The notes: generated by a model not told the origin, from the sequence alone. A stretch of DNA of 64,000 bases from an uncultured Lachnospiraceae bacterium (GCA_947243855.1 CAMXIK010000001.1:186001-250000); one strand, 5' to 3'; shown: positions 10,438 through 20,367, numbered from the stretch's first letter. Translations and numbers: made by a program.

Positions 10438-11454
10438 ATGTCGAGAAGAAATAGAAGCAGTATCAGAAAAGAGAGAATCATCATGCTGGCGTCCTCAGTG
10501 TTCGTTCTGGCGGCGCTGACAGTGACCGGCCTTTATGTGAGAAATAATAACCGGGCTGAAAAAGAAGACTATGTAGTGGATTTTGAGGCGCTGGAGCAGG
10601 GCAGCGAAGAACTGGCGGAAAATATGGTGGACGGTGAGGAGCTTGATACTCTTTTTGCTGGCGTTGGAACAGACGATCTGGACTATGATCCGAATTTTCA
10701 GGAGGCTAATTCCCTGCATGTGGAAAACACCGGAGATACGGGGACGACGTCCGGTGCGGCTGGGATAGGAAAGACCGAGTCCAAGGATGCCAAGGACAAG
10801 TCCGATCAGTCTAAGAGCGGCGAGAAAGACGAAAAAGAAGCGCAAGAAGAGGATGAAAAGCAGACTGCGGATAAGAAGGACAACCCCGTAAAGAAATCCG
10901 CGGATAAAAAGAAGGATGCCGCGGCGGATCAGGCTGAGGGCGAAGAAGAGGCGGGCATGTTCGACGAGACGGTCGATACCGTTATGAGCGGCGAGGTACA
11001 GGCGGATGGAATCGCCGCCACAGTGCAGCCAGAGCTGGATTTTAACGAAGAGGATGGTCTGGTATGGCCCATTGTAGGCGATGTGCTGATTAACTACAGC
11101 ATGGATCAGACGATCTATTTTCCGACGCTGGATCAGTATAAATACAATCCGGCCATCGTAATTTCCGCGGCACAGGGAGAATCGATTTCGGCGGCGGCGG
11201 ACGGCCGCGTGACTTCGGTCAGCTATGATCCCGGTACGGGAAATACCGTGGTAATGGATCTTGGAAACGGTTATGAGTTGACTTATGGGCAGCTTGAAAA
11301 CATCACCGTATCAGAGGGCAGCTATGTGCATGTGGGAGACGGAATCGGGACGGTGGCGGCTCCTACGAAATATTACAGCCTTGAAGGTACGAATGTATAC
11401 TTTAAGCTGACCAAGGACGGGGAGCCGGTAAACCCCATGAGTAAGTTAAATTAG
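10438..11454 (+). CDS. M23/LytM-fold membrane protein, SpoIIQ-like, degenerate active site
   Basis: N-terminal TM, low-complexity K/D/E linker, C-terminal LytM-like AAADGRVTSVSYDPGTGNTVVMDLGNGYELTYGQL...GDGIGTV; follows the SpoIID-like gene. Confidence 0.75.
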   Translation: MSRRNRSSIRKERIIMLASSVFVLAALTVTGLYVRNNNRAEKEDYVVDFEALEQGSEELAENMVDGEELDTLFAGVGTDDLDYDPNFQEANSLHVENTGDTGTTSGAAGIGKTESKDAKDKSDQSKSGEKDEKEAQEEDEKQTADKKDNPVKKSADKKKDAAADQAEGEEEAGMFDETVDTVMSGEVQADGIAATVQPELDFNEEDGLVWPIVGDVLINYSMDQTIYFPTLDQYKYNPAIVISAAQGESISAAADGRVTSVSYDPGTGNTVVMDLGNGYELTYGQLENITVSEGSYVHVGDGIGTVAAPTKYYSLEGTNVYFKLTKDGEPVNPMSKLN

Positions 11455-11464
11455 AGGGAAATCC

Positions 11465-12619
11465 ATGCTTATTATACACGGAAATATCAAGACAATGGAG
11501 GAACGCGACTTTCCAGACGGTTATCTTGAGATTGCGGACGGGAAGATCGCAGCGGTGGGAGATATGAAAGACTGCCCGAAAACGGAGGGGGAAATCCTTG
11601 ACGCGCAGGGCGGTCTGGTGATGCCGGGCATTATAGAGGCGCACTGTCATATGGGAATCACGGAGGAGAAGAAGGGAATGGAGGGAGACGACTGCAACGA
11701 GAATGTGGATGCCGTAACGCCGCAGCTTCGTTCCATCGACGCCATTAACCCCATGGACGCCGCCTTCAACGACGCGCTGCAGGCGGGCATTACTTCCGCG
11801 ATGATCGGCCCCGGAAGCGCCAATGTGGTGGGCGGACAGTTCGCTTTTGTGAAGACCCACGGCAGATGTATTGACAAGATGATTGTAAAAGCGCCTGCGG
11901 CTATGAAGGTGGCTTTCGGAGAAAATCCGAAGGTCAATTATTCCGGGCAGGGTACGTCGCCCTCCACCCGTATGGCCATTGCTTCCATGCTCAGGGAAGA
12001 ACTCTCGAAGGCCGTATCCTACATGGAAAAGCAGGAAAAAGACGGAGGCGGGGAGAAAGACTTTCGCTATGAGTGCTGGCTTCCCGTCCTGCGCGGGGAG
12101 ATTCCCTTAAAAGCCCATGCGCATCGGGCTGATGATATTTTGACGGCAGTGCGGATTGCCAAGGAGTTTCATTTGCGGATGACCATAGACCATTGCAGCG
12201 AAGGCCATTTGGTCATGGAAGAGTTGAAGGAGGCTGGATTTCCGGCCATTGTAGGGCCGGATATGGCCAGCCGGAATAAAATTGAGGTACAGAACATGGC
12301 GTTTAAGACGGCGGGACTTCTTTCGGGGCATGGCATTTTGACTGCCATTACCACGGATCATCCGGTCTCGAAAATCCAGTTTTTGCCAATTTGCGCGGGA
12401 CTTGCAGTAAAGGCCGGCATGGCGCCGGAGGAGGGGCTTCGTTCCATCACGATAAATGCGGCGAAAATCTGCGGCGTATCGGACAGGGTAGGGAGCCTGC
12501 GGCCGGGAAAGGACGCTGATATTGCCATATTTACGGGAAATCCTATGGAAATCTTTACTGAAACCCTCTATACCCTGATTAATGGTGAAATCGTGTACTC
12601 GTCAAAGAAATGGAAATGA
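11465..12619 (+). CDS. amidohydrolase family protein (imidazolonepropionase-like)
   Basis: GGLVMPGIIEAHCHMG, TIDHCSEGH, ITTDHPVSK metal-ligand motifs, C-terminal GSLRPGKDADIAIFTGNPME. Confidence 0.85.
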   Translation: MLIIHGNIKTMEERDFPDGYLEIADGKIAAVGDMKDCPKTEGEILDAQGGLVMPGIIEAHCHMGITEEKKGMEGDDCNENVDAVTPQLRSIDAINPMDAAFNDALQAGITSAMIGPGSANVVGGQFAFVKTHGRCIDKMIVKAPAAMKVAFGENPKVNYSGQGTSPSTRMAIASMLREELSKAVSYMEKQEKDGGGEKDFRYECWLPVLRGEIPLKAHAHRADDILTAVRIAKEFHLRMTIDHCSEGHLVMEELKEAGFPAIVGPDMASRNKIEVQNMAFKTAGLLSGHGILTAITTDHPVSKIQFLPICAGLAVKAGMAPEEGLRSITINAAKICGVSDRVGSLRPGKDADIAIFTGNPMEIFTETLYTLINGEIVYSSKKWK

Positions 12620-12689
12620 TGTCTGTTACAGCGGTGGAGTTTGTGGTAAACTGTATGGGAAAGCAAAAGAAACGATTAGGGAAACCATA

Positions 12690-14285
12690 ATGCGAAAGAG
12701 TAAACTTTTTCAACAAAAAATTTGCATACTTCTCCTCTTTGCGCTTCTTCTAACAGCGCCAGCCGGATGCGGCGATCTGCGGGACTTTCAGATGAATACG
12801 CGGACAAGCAGGGAGGAGGGCGACGATTTTACCAGTCTGGGGCTTTCTCCGGAGTTCGATTACGAGGTGCCGGAAAGTCTGCCGAGCATTTTGGTGGATC
12901 AGCTTGGATATGCGGTGGGAAGCAATAAGATTGCCATGATCAACGGGGAGACGCCGCCGGAGACATTTTCCATTTTGGAGGAGCAGACTGGGCGGGAGGT
13001 CTACACGGGCAAGGTGGAGAGAAAAGGATTTGACGCTTCTGTAAACGCCTATATCAGCTATGCGGATTTTACGGATTTTAACACGGAGGGGACTTATTAC
13101 ATACAGGCGCCGTCGATCGGACGCTCCTATGCGTTTCGGATTGCACAGGAGCCTTTTGAAACGCTTTTTGATAAAGTATTTAAGCAGTATTATTATAACA
13201 GGTGCGGACTGACGCTCTCCACGGAGCTTGCGGGCGAGTTGGCGCACAATGCCTGTCATTCCAGAGAAGCGCAGATGAAGGACGAGGCGATGATCAAGCT
13301 TGACGTGTCGGGAGGATGGCATGTGGATGAGATTGGAAGCCGCGATGTGGCGAAAGGCTGTCAGGCGATCAATAATCTCCTTTTGGCTTATGAGCTATAT
13401 CCGGACGCTATGAGAGACGACATGAAGATACCGGAGAGCGGCAACGGGATTCCCGATGTGCTTGACGAGGTGAAATATGAGATTGACTGGCTTTTGAAAA
13501 TGCAGGATGCCAAGAGCGGCGCCGTGTATGCCTCTGTCAGCTCCGTTGACAATAAGAATGCGGGTTATATTCTTTATATTGACGGGATTACCATGGATGC
13601 GACGATTCATTTTGCGGCTACCATGGCGAAATTCAGTTATCTTTACCAGAGCTACGACCGGGAGTTTGCGACGCAGTGTCTGCAGGCTTCGGACAGAGCG
13701 TACCGGTATGCGGAAAATTATCTGGCGGACATATCGCAGGAACAATATTTCTGCGCGGCTGCGGAACTTTACCGGGCCACGGGAGGTTATCATTATCACA
13801 GTGTGATCAAATCCTACTTGACGCAGAATCCTGATCCTGATTTGGAAAACGACTTTGTTTTCTGGGGATGTGTGACCTATCTTTCCACGAAGCAGTCTGT
13901 GGATATCGCTTTGTGCAAATCCGTGACACAGAATCTGATGCTGAAAGGGGAGGCGATTTCTTACGGCTCCAAGGATTCCAAGCTTCTGGTGGCGACGGAT
14001 GAAAAGCAGGGCAGCAATGCCGCTTTGCTGAGAAATATGACAAGACTGGCAGTGGTGGATCACATCATTACCAACCATGAGTACGCCACTGTGCTTGAAA
14101 ATCATATTCACTATATGCTGGGGCGGAATCTCTTGTCGATCTCCTATCTGGACGGGGAGGGCGAGCGGAATTACCGCGATATCGACGTGAGTCTGGGCGT
14201 AATGAATCAGGTGGATCTGAATGCGGAGCTTTATCTCTTGCTGGCTGCCATTATGGATGATGAGCTGGTGGTGGGGGAAGAATAG
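12690..14285 (+). CDS. GH9-like lipoprotein with degenerate catalytic motifs
   Basis: Lipobox LLLTAPAGC; SILVDQLGY, LDVSGGWH, GNGIPDVLDEVKYEIDWLLKMQD, HYMLGRNLLSISYLDGEG are GH9-type. ATG 12690 preferred over 12582 because it gives a signal peptide. Confidence 0.8.
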   Translation: MRKSKLFQQKICILLLFALLLTAPAGCGDLRDFQMNTRTSREEGDDFTSLGLSPEFDYEVPESLPSILVDQLGYAVGSNKIAMINGETPPETFSILEEQTGREVYTGKVERKGFDASVNAYISYADFTDFNTEGTYYIQAPSIGRSYAFRIAQEPFETLFDKVFKQYYYNRCGLTLSTELAGELAHNACHSREAQMKDEAMIKLDVSGGWHVDEIGSRDVAKGCQAINNLLLAYELYPDAMRDDMKIPESGNGIPDVLDEVKYEIDWLLKMQDAKSGAVYASVSSVDNKNAGYILYIDGITMDATIHFAATMAKFSYLYQSYDREFATQCLQASDRAYRYAENYLADISQEQYFCAAAELYRATGGYHYHSVIKSYLTQNPDPDLENDFVFWGCVTYLSTKQSVDIALCKSVTQNLMLKGEAISYGSKDSKLLVATDEKQGSNAALLRNMTRLAVVDHIITNHEYATVLENHIHYMLGRNLLSISYLDGEGERNYRDIDVSLGVMNQVDLNAELYLLLAAIMDDELVVGEE

Positions 14286-14287
14286 CC

Positions 14288-15022
14288 TCACCCCAGCTTT
14301 TTGTTTTTAAAGTACATTTCTTTGATGACGGACAGTACCGTGTCGTCGATGTGGCGTCTCTGATCTTTGTCAAGCTCCTTTATGTAGATGGGCGTGCCGT
14401 ATTCGATAATAACGTGGGTCTTCTTGATTCGGGGCAGATGCGCTTCCCAGATCTGATCCGCATTGTTGATGCTGATCGGGATAATGGGGCATCCGGATTT
14501 TTCCGCGATCTTAAAGCTGCCGCCGTGGAAGGGAAGAAATTCATCCGGCTTGGTGCTGCGGCTTCCCTCCGGGAAAATACAGATCGAAATACCGGACTTT
14601 ACCTTTTCTACCGCTGTGAGAATGGTTTTCATTCCCTGTTTGATATCTTTTCTGTCAAGAAAGAGACAGTGTAGATTTTTCATCCAGTGGGACAGAAGCG
14701 GAACCTTTAACATACCGATCTTCGCAATATAACCCGTGGGTCTGGGGACGCGCACATAAGTCATGATGATGTCGAAGTAACTTCTGTGGTTGCCGATGTA
14801 GAGTACGGAAGTGTCTGTCGGCACATTTTCTTCGCCGATCACTGTGACAGACACGCCGGATAGAAAAAGAACGCAGCGAAAAGCCCAGTTGACAATGGCA
14901 AGTGAGCTTTTGTCCTTGGCGGATGGATTCCATTTTCCGAGAAAATATTCTACGATTAAAAGAGGGATACTGAAAATTAGGAACAGGACTACAAAGGTGG
15001 CAACTGCTATCAGACGTATCAT
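14288..15022 (-). CDS. 1-acyl-sn-glycerol-3-phosphate acyltransferase (PlsC family)
   Basis: NHRSYFD and FPEGSRS motifs, N-terminal TM. Confidence 0.9.
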   Translation of the reverse strand: MIRLIAVATFVVLFLIFSIPLLIVEYFLGKWNPSAKDKSSLAIVNWAFRCVLFLSGVSVTVIGEENVPTDTSVLYIGNHRSYFDIIMTYVRVPRPTGYIAKIGMLKVPLLSHWMKNLHCLFLDRKDIKQGMKTILTAVEKVKSGISICIFPEGSRSTKPDEFLPFHGGSFKIAEKSGCPIIPISINNADQIWEAHLPRIKKTHVIIEYGTPIYIKELDKDQRRHIDDTVLSVIKEMYFKNKKLG

Positions 15023-15138
15023 GGCGAAAACCTTTCTGTGTTTTAGTAAATTTTATAATAAGTATAGCATTATTCTATAGGAATAGACAATGCCTTCGCA
15101 TAATAAATTAGATAGTAAGAGAATGTGCGGAGGAAAAG

Positions 15139-15567
15139 ATGGTCGGATTAAGTGAGTATCAGAGAAGACTGGTGAGCATAGGACTGATCTGTCTGTTATG
15201 TTTTGCGGTGTACTCCTGCGGGCAGAAACAGGACCCCATGGAAAAAATGAAGGATTTGGAATACACAGTGATAGCGGAGGACAATATACCGGAGGAATTG
15301 CTTTCAAAAATTGAAGAGCGCAAGGAGAACGCGTTTAAGCTGACTTTTGAGGATCAAGGCTTTCTTTACATTTGTGTGGGGTATGGAACACAGCAGACAG
15401 GCGGCTACAGCATTGCGGTCAACGATTTGTACGAGACGGCCAATGCCGTCTACATAGACACAAATCTGATCGGCCCCTCTCCGGAGGAAAAGAGCAAGCC
15501 GGTGGAAAGCTACCCTTATGTGGTGGTGAAGACAGAGTTTTCCCAGAAGCCGGTGGTGTTTGAGTAA
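15139..15567 (+). CDS. PrcB C-terminal-domain lipoprotein
   Basis: N-terminal signal with CLLCFAVYSC; YGTQQTGGYSIAVNDLYETANAVYIDTNLIGPSPEE...YPYVVVKTE resembles PrcB_C. Confidence 0.65.
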   Translation: MVGLSEYQRRLVSIGLICLLCFAVYSCGQKQDPMEKMKDLEYTVIAEDNIPEELLSKIEERKENAFKLTFEDQGFLYICVGYGTQQTGGYSIAVNDLYETANAVYIDTNLIGPSPEEKSKPVESYPYVVVKTEFSQKPVVFE

Positions 15568-15598
15568 ACGCGGTGACGGATTACGGAAAGGACGAAAA

Positions 15599-16912
15599 AT
15601 GTTATATTTAAAAAACGGATATATGATAGATCCAGCGTCGGGTACGGAAGGATATTTTGATATTTTCATTGATACAGAAGATGGAAAAATTGCGAAAATT
15701 TTGCCGCAGGGAGCGCAGATTAATCATGAAATGACGGAAAACGTAAGGACAGATGAAGTGGAAAAAGCGGAAGAAACGATTGACTTAAATGGTCAATATG
15801 TTGCCCCGGGTCTGGTGGATGTGCACGTGCATTTCCGCGATCCGGGGTTTACCCATAAGGAGGATATTCATACCGGGGCGGCCGCAGCGGCACGGGGCGG
15901 CTTTACTTCCGTAGTGTTGATGGCCAATACGAAACCTGCTGTGGATCATGCGGAGACCCTCGACTATGTGCTGAAAAAGGGCAAAGAGACTGGGATTCAT
16001 GTCTACTCCTGCGCCAACGTGACAAAGGGGCTTCAAGGCAAAGAACTGACCGATATGGAAAGTTTAAGCAGGCTGGGCGCGGCAGGGTTTACGGACGACG
16101 GCATTCCGCTGATGGATGAAACGCTTCTTCGGGAGGCCTTGCGGCGGGCGGCAAAATGCGGGAAGCCTATTAGCCTTCATGAGGAAAATCCAGCGCTCAT
16201 TACCAATAACGGCGTCAATGCGGGCAGGGCGGCGGCGCATTTTGGCATAGGCGGTTCCCCCAGAGAAGCGGAAATCTCCATGGTGGAGCGTGATTTACAG
16301 ATTGCCTTGGAGGAAGAAGCGGACTTGTCCATCCAGCATATCAGCACGAAGGAGGCCGTGGAGCTGGTGCGGCAGGCGAAAAAAAAGAGCGGTCATATCT
16401 ATGCGGAGGCTGCGCCTCATCATTTTACGCTGACGGAAGAGGCTGTGATTCAATACGGGACGCTGGCCAAGATGAATCCGCCCCTTAGAGAAGAAGAAGA
16501 CCGGCTGGCGATTATAGAGGGGCTGCGGGACGGGACGATTGATATGATCGCCACAGATCATGCGCCTCACAGCGCGCAGGAAAAGGCAAAGCCGCTGACG
16601 GAAGCGCCGAGCGGCATCATTGGCTTGGAGACGGCCCTTTCTCTGGGGATTCGGGAGCTGGTGAATAAAGGGTATCTCTCTATGAGGGAACTGATCGGGA
16701 AGATGAGCCTTGCGCCCGCCAAGTTGTATCACCTCGACGCGGGGTATCTGAAAGAGGGAGGCCCGGCCGATCTGGTGGTGTTTGACCCAAAGAAAGAATG
16801 GGTGGTGAAAAATTTCGCTTCCAAATCGGCAAATTCGCCCTTTGTGGGGGAGACTCTGCCGGGGGTAGTTAGCTACACGATTTGCGGCGGAAAGGTCGTG
16901 TACCGCGGCTGA
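15599..16912 (+). CDS. pyrC: dihydroorotase
   Basis: DVHVHFRDPGFTHKEDI, ANTKPAVD, ATDHAPHS, C-terminal PADLVVFDP; ATG 15599 with GGAAAGGA upstream. Confidence 0.95.
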   Translation: MLYLKNGYMIDPASGTEGYFDIFIDTEDGKIAKILPQGAQINHEMTENVRTDEVEKAEETIDLNGQYVAPGLVDVHVHFRDPGFTHKEDIHTGAAAAARGGFTSVVLMANTKPAVDHAETLDYVLKKGKETGIHVYSCANVTKGLQGKELTDMESLSRLGAAGFTDDGIPLMDETLLREALRRAAKCGKPISLHEENPALITNNGVNAGRAAAHFGIGGSPREAEISMVERDLQIALEEEADLSIQHISTKEAVELVRQAKKKSGHIYAEAAPHHFTLTEEAVIQYGTLAKMNPPLREEEDRLAIIEGLRDGTIDMIATDHAPHSAQEKAKPLTEAPSGIIGLETALSLGIRELVNKGYLSMRELIGKMSLAPAKLYHLDAGYLKEGGPADLVVFDPKKEWVVKNFASKSANSPFVGETLPGVVSYTICGGKVVYRG

Positions 16913-16915
16913 ATG

Positions 16916-16935
16916 AGGGCGGAAGTTTCCGCCCT
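16916..16935. terminator. bidirectional terminator-like hairpin between convergent genes
   Basis: AGGGCGGAA-GT-TTCCGCCCT perfect 9-bp stem at the pyrC 3' end; lacks a long T-run. Confidence 0.45.
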
Positions 16936-17368
16936 ACAGCTCGTCCACCGATAGGGTCACATTGCTCAGTCCATAATAATAATTGACGGTCTCGGCGGTA
17001 AATTTATACACGCAGTAATCCTCATCGTCCACGCCCTTCGGATAATACATTTCGAAGCCATCCCGCCAGAGAAAGGCTTTGGTTTCGTGGTCGGTGCAGA
17101 CTTCCATGGTTCCCGTAAACAATGCGCCCTTATACTGATCCTTGGTATCGTCCACATAGTACACGGAGGCTTTGGGGTTTTTTAGAAACTGCGCTACCCG
17201 TTTGGAGCTGGTATTGGTGGAGAAATAGTGTGTCTTCATGCTTTCATGCTCTATAACAAGCATTCCCTTGATCTGGGGGAAACCCTCCTCGTTTACGGAC
17301 GCGACGTAGGCCACCTGCGCATTTTCGCGCAGCGCGCGGATACCTGATTTGATCATGCTAAGTTCCAT
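16934..17368 (-). CDS. pyridoxamine 5'-phosphate oxidase-like flavin-binding protein
   Basis: MELSMIKSGIRALREN...AYVASVNEEGFPQIKGM...HYFSTNTSSKRVAQFLKNPKASVYYVD; split-barrel family pattern. Confidence 0.8.
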   Translation of the reverse strand: MELSMIKSGIRALRENAQVAYVASVNEEGFPQIKGMLVIEHESMKTHYFSTNTSSKRVAQFLKNPKASVYYVDDTKDQYKGALFTGTMEVCTDHETKAFLWRDGFEMYYPKGVDDEDYCVYKFTAETVNYYYGLSNVTLSVDEL

Positions 17369-17813
17369 TCGTGTAATCCTCCTTTTCTGTAAGATTTGCA
17401 AGCACCTTCCTAAGACCTGTTTCCAGAGAACATATTTCCTCATCGCGAAACCCCTTGTAAAAAATCTGATTCATTTCGTCGGAGACCTGTTCATAGTGCT
17501 CCTGTAATCCCCGTGCTCGTTCTGTCAGCCGTATTTTCACGGTTCTGCGGTCGGCGGGAGGGTAGATGCGCTCAATCAGCTCCCGCTGTTCCATACGGTC
17601 CAACATACTTGTCAGAGTGGTCTTGGCAAGTCCGGTCTTGCGTGCAAGTTCGCTGATCGGAATACCGTCCTCTTCCCATAGGACAAATAAGATTCTCCCC
17701 TGTGCGCCGTTAAATTCGCTGATGCCGTGTTGGGCCAGCAGTTTTTCAAATATTCTGCCCTGAAGCTGTTTGATGCGGGTAATCAGAATCCCGCCGTCTG
17801 TTTTTTCAGTCAT
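17358..17813 (-). CDS. MarR family transcriptional regulator
   Basis: ISELARKTGLAKTTLTSMLDRMEQRELIERIYPPADRRTVKIRLTERA winged-helix; overlaps the downstream flavin protein start by 11 nt. Confidence 0.9.
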   Translation of the reverse strand: MTEKTDGGILITRIKQLQGRIFEKLLAQHGISEFNGAQGRILFVLWEEDGIPISELARKTGLAKTTLTSMLDRMEQRELIERIYPPADRRTVKIRLTERARGLQEHYEQVSDEMNQIFYKGFRDEEICSLETGLRKVLANLTEKEDYTNGT

Positions 17814-17997
17814 AGTGTGCTCTCCCTAATGATATTATATAGAATAGTACCATATAGGACTAATGTCAAGAGGTTTTTTGAAGAAAGCAAGTTTTGGAAG
17901 ATAAAATGAAACGATGGAAAGGTTATCTTGTAATGAAAAAAAGAATGTGTTAAAATCGCCTTAAGCAAAGAAAATCTAAGATTCTGAAAGTATCTTA

Positions 17998-18040
17998 ACG
18001 GATTTTATCTAAAATCCGTCTTTCTGCGGAGCCTTCTCCG
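17998..18040. repeat. two adjacent perfect inverted repeats upstream of the Rpn-like gene
   Basis: ACGGATTTTA-TC-TAAAATCCGT (17998-18019) and CGGAG-CCTT-CTCCG (18027-18040). Confidence 0.7.
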
Positions 18041-18131
18041 TAAAACTCCTTGCTTACAACTAAATAACCGCAGGGAGGAGAATCGAATGATGGAAACCTC
18101 TCTGCCAACTATGGGAAAGAGAGGAAACAGG

Positions 18132-18983
18132 ATGAATTATGACACAAATGAACAGATTAATCTGAGTGATTTTGCTTTGTTTTTGTCGGTTATGAAGGTG
18201 AAAGCGGCATATGAAGACGTGCTCAGTATTATCTTGGATGAACCAAATTTAAAACTCAAGGAAGTTAAGGTAGAACAGGTGATTTTGAATAAATCCGGGA
18301 AACGGGCAATCCGTCTGGACGCATGGGCTTTGGATGAGGATGACAGGCAGTTTGACGTGGAGATGCAGAATGACTCGAAAAAAGATGATATCCGTAAGCG
18401 TTCCCGATTTTATCAAAGTATGTTAGACACGCCCATTTTGAAGTCGGGGAAGAAAACCCAGTATAGGAATCTACCGTCGACAGTGATTATTTTTATTACG
18501 CAGGAGGATATATTCGGAAAAAACTTAGCGATGTATACATTTACGGAGCAGTGCGAGGAAGTCCCAGAGCTGGCATTGGAGGATGGAACTAGTAAGATTT
18601 TTTTAAATATGACTAGCAAGAATGGCCGTGCGGAGCTAGTTAGTCTGCTACAATATATGAAGTATACCACGTTAGAGAATGAGGATGTTACGGAAAAAGA
18701 TCACCGAATTTTGGATTTGGATCAGATAGTAAGAGAGGTCAAGCAATCAGAAGAATGGGAGGTAGAGAGGATGAGTATTCTGGGGATTGGTTTAGAACGA
18801 GGAATGGAGCAGGGACGCCTTAGAATGATGATAAGAAGTATAGAATTAAGTATGAAAAATTTTCATGTCAATTTGCAGGAAGCTTGCGAGGGTCTCGAAA
18901 TATCTGTGGAAGAGTATGAAGATGCGAAACGGAAGATTGCCCGTTGGGATGAAGAAAATGAAAATCAGAACCGTCACAGTTGA
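18132..18983 (+). CDS. Rpn/PD-(D/E)XK nuclease-family transposase-like protein
   Basis: IRLDAWALDEDDRQFDVEMQNDSKKDDIRKRSRFYQSMLD and C-terminal helical ERGMEQG..; family recognised from motif. ORF track starts at 18087. Confidence 0.75.
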   Translation: MNYDTNEQINLSDFALFLSVMKVKAAYEDVLSIILDEPNLKLKEVKVEQVILNKSGKRAIRLDAWALDEDDRQFDVEMQNDSKKDDIRKRSRFYQSMLDTPILKSGKKTQYRNLPSTVIIFITQEDIFGKNLAMYTFTEQCEEVPELALEDGTSKIFLNMTSKNGRAELVSLLQYMKYTTLENEDVTEKDHRILDLDQIVREVKQSEEWEVERMSILGIGLERGMEQGRLRMMIRSIELSMKNFHVNLQEACEGLEISVEEYEDAKRKIARWDEENENQNRHS

Positions 18984-19524
18984 CGACGCCAAGGAACTTC
19001 TGGCAATTTATGCGCCCTACGTCAGGAAAACCGCGATTACGTTTGAATATGAAGTTCCCACGTTGGAAGAATTTAAGAAGAGAATCGAGAATACTCTGAA
19101 AAACTATCCGTACCTTGTGGCAGAAGCGGACGGAGAGCTTTTGGGTTATGCCTATACGAGCGCTTTTCATGAGAGAGCCGCCTATGACTGGGCAGCCGAG
19201 GTCTCCATTTATGTGAGGAAGGACAGGAAAGGATGCGGGATTGGCGGCAGGCTTTATACCGTGCTGGAAGACATTTCCCGCACCCAGCATATTCTCAATC
19301 TGAACGCCTGTATCGCATATCCTGAATTAGAGGACGCATATCTGACGAAAGACAGCGTCCGGTTTCACGAGCATTTGGGGTATTGCATGGTCGGGGAGTT
19401 CCATAAATGTGGCTATAAGTTCGGAAGATGGTACGATATGGTCTGGATGGAGAAAATGATCGGCGCGCATACGGATCAGCCGGAGCCTGTGATTGCATTT
19501 TCGAAGTTGCGGGAGGATTGGTAA
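18958..19524 (+). CDS. GNAT family N-acetyltransferase (phosphinothricin acetyltransferase-like)
   Basis: YAPYVRKTAITFEYEVPTLEEF, AEVSIYVRKDRKGCGIGGRLY; ATG 18958 overlaps the end of the preceding ORF. Confidence 0.85.
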   Translation: MKIRTVTVDDAKELLAIYAPYVRKTAITFEYEVPTLEEFKKRIENTLKNYPYLVAEADGELLGYAYTSAFHERAAYDWAAEVSIYVRKDRKGCGIGGRLYTVLEDISRTQHILNLNACIAYPELEDAYLTKDSVRFHEHLGYCMVGEFHKCGYKFGRWYDMVWMEKMIGAHTDQPEPVIAFSKLREDW

Positions 19525-19590
19525 GGCAGTATAATAGAGAAAACGGTAAAAAGATACGCTGGAAAGGCAGCTTACAGAAAGGAATCGTAC

Positions 19591-20367
19591 ATGACCCGAA
19601 AGAAAAAAGTAACGGCAACAGTAATCTCCCAAAAACAGATCGCAGAGCAGATCTATGATCTCTGGCTGGAAACGAAGCTGGCAAAGAACGCTCATCCGGG
19701 GCAGTTTGTTGGCGTATATCCGCATGGCGAGAGTATGCTTTTACCCCGGCCGATCAGTATCTGCGAGGCGGACAAGGCGAGGAACAGACTGCGGTTGGTG
19801 TACCGCGTGGCTGGAAAGGGAACGGCGGAGTTTGCGGCCTGCAAGGCGGGCGATCAGTTGGAGATTCTGGGCGTGCTGGGGAATGGATTCCCCGTTGATA
19901 AGGCCAAAGGAAAACGGGTCTTTCTGATGGGCGGCGGGATTGGGATTCCGCCGATGCTGGAGCTGGCCAAGGCGATGGACGACAAGAAGCAGATTTTGCT
20001 CGGTTATCGGAACAAGGATCTTTTTTTGGAAGAGGATCTGGCAAAGTACGGAGACGTCTATGTGGCGACCGAGGATGGCAGCGTGGGGACAAAGGGCAAT
20101 GTGATGGATATCATCAGGGCCTATTCGCTCCATGCGGATATGATTATGGCCTGCGGGCCTATGCCTATGCTTCGCGCCATCAAACAATACGCGGCGGAGA
20201 AGGGGATCGAGGCTTATATTTCCCTTGAGGAACGGATGGCCTGCGGGGTGGGCGCATGTCTCGGATGCGTATGCAGAACCACAGAAAAAGACGCGCATTC
20301 CCATGTAAACAACGCGCGTATTTGTACGGAAGGCCCGGTTTTTGAGGCGAGGGAGGTAGACATATGA
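19591..20367 (+). CDS. pyrK: dihydroorotate dehydrogenase electron transfer subunit
   Basis: FAD/NAD-binding fold plus [2Fe-2S] motif ERMACGVGACLGCVCRT; overlaps pyrD by 4 nt. Confidence 0.92.
   Translation: MTRKKKVTATVISQKQIAEQIYDLWLETKLAKNAHPGQFVGVYPHGESMLLPRPISICEADKARNRLRLVYRVAGKGTAEFAACKAGDQLEILGVLGNGFPVDKAKGKRVFLMGGGIGIPPMLELAKAMDDKKQILLGYRNKDLFLEEDLAKYGDVYVATEDGSVGTKGNVMDIIRAYSLHADMIMACGPMPMLRAIKQYAAEKGIEAYISLEERMACGVGACLGCVCRTTEKDAHSHVNNARICTEGPVFEAREVDI

Noticed and set aside
13395-14291. 298-aa ORF on the minus strand opposite the GH9-like gene
   Set aside because: Fully antisense to a well-supported CDS, Ile/His/Arg-rich composition typical of a shadow ORF, no recognisable domain.
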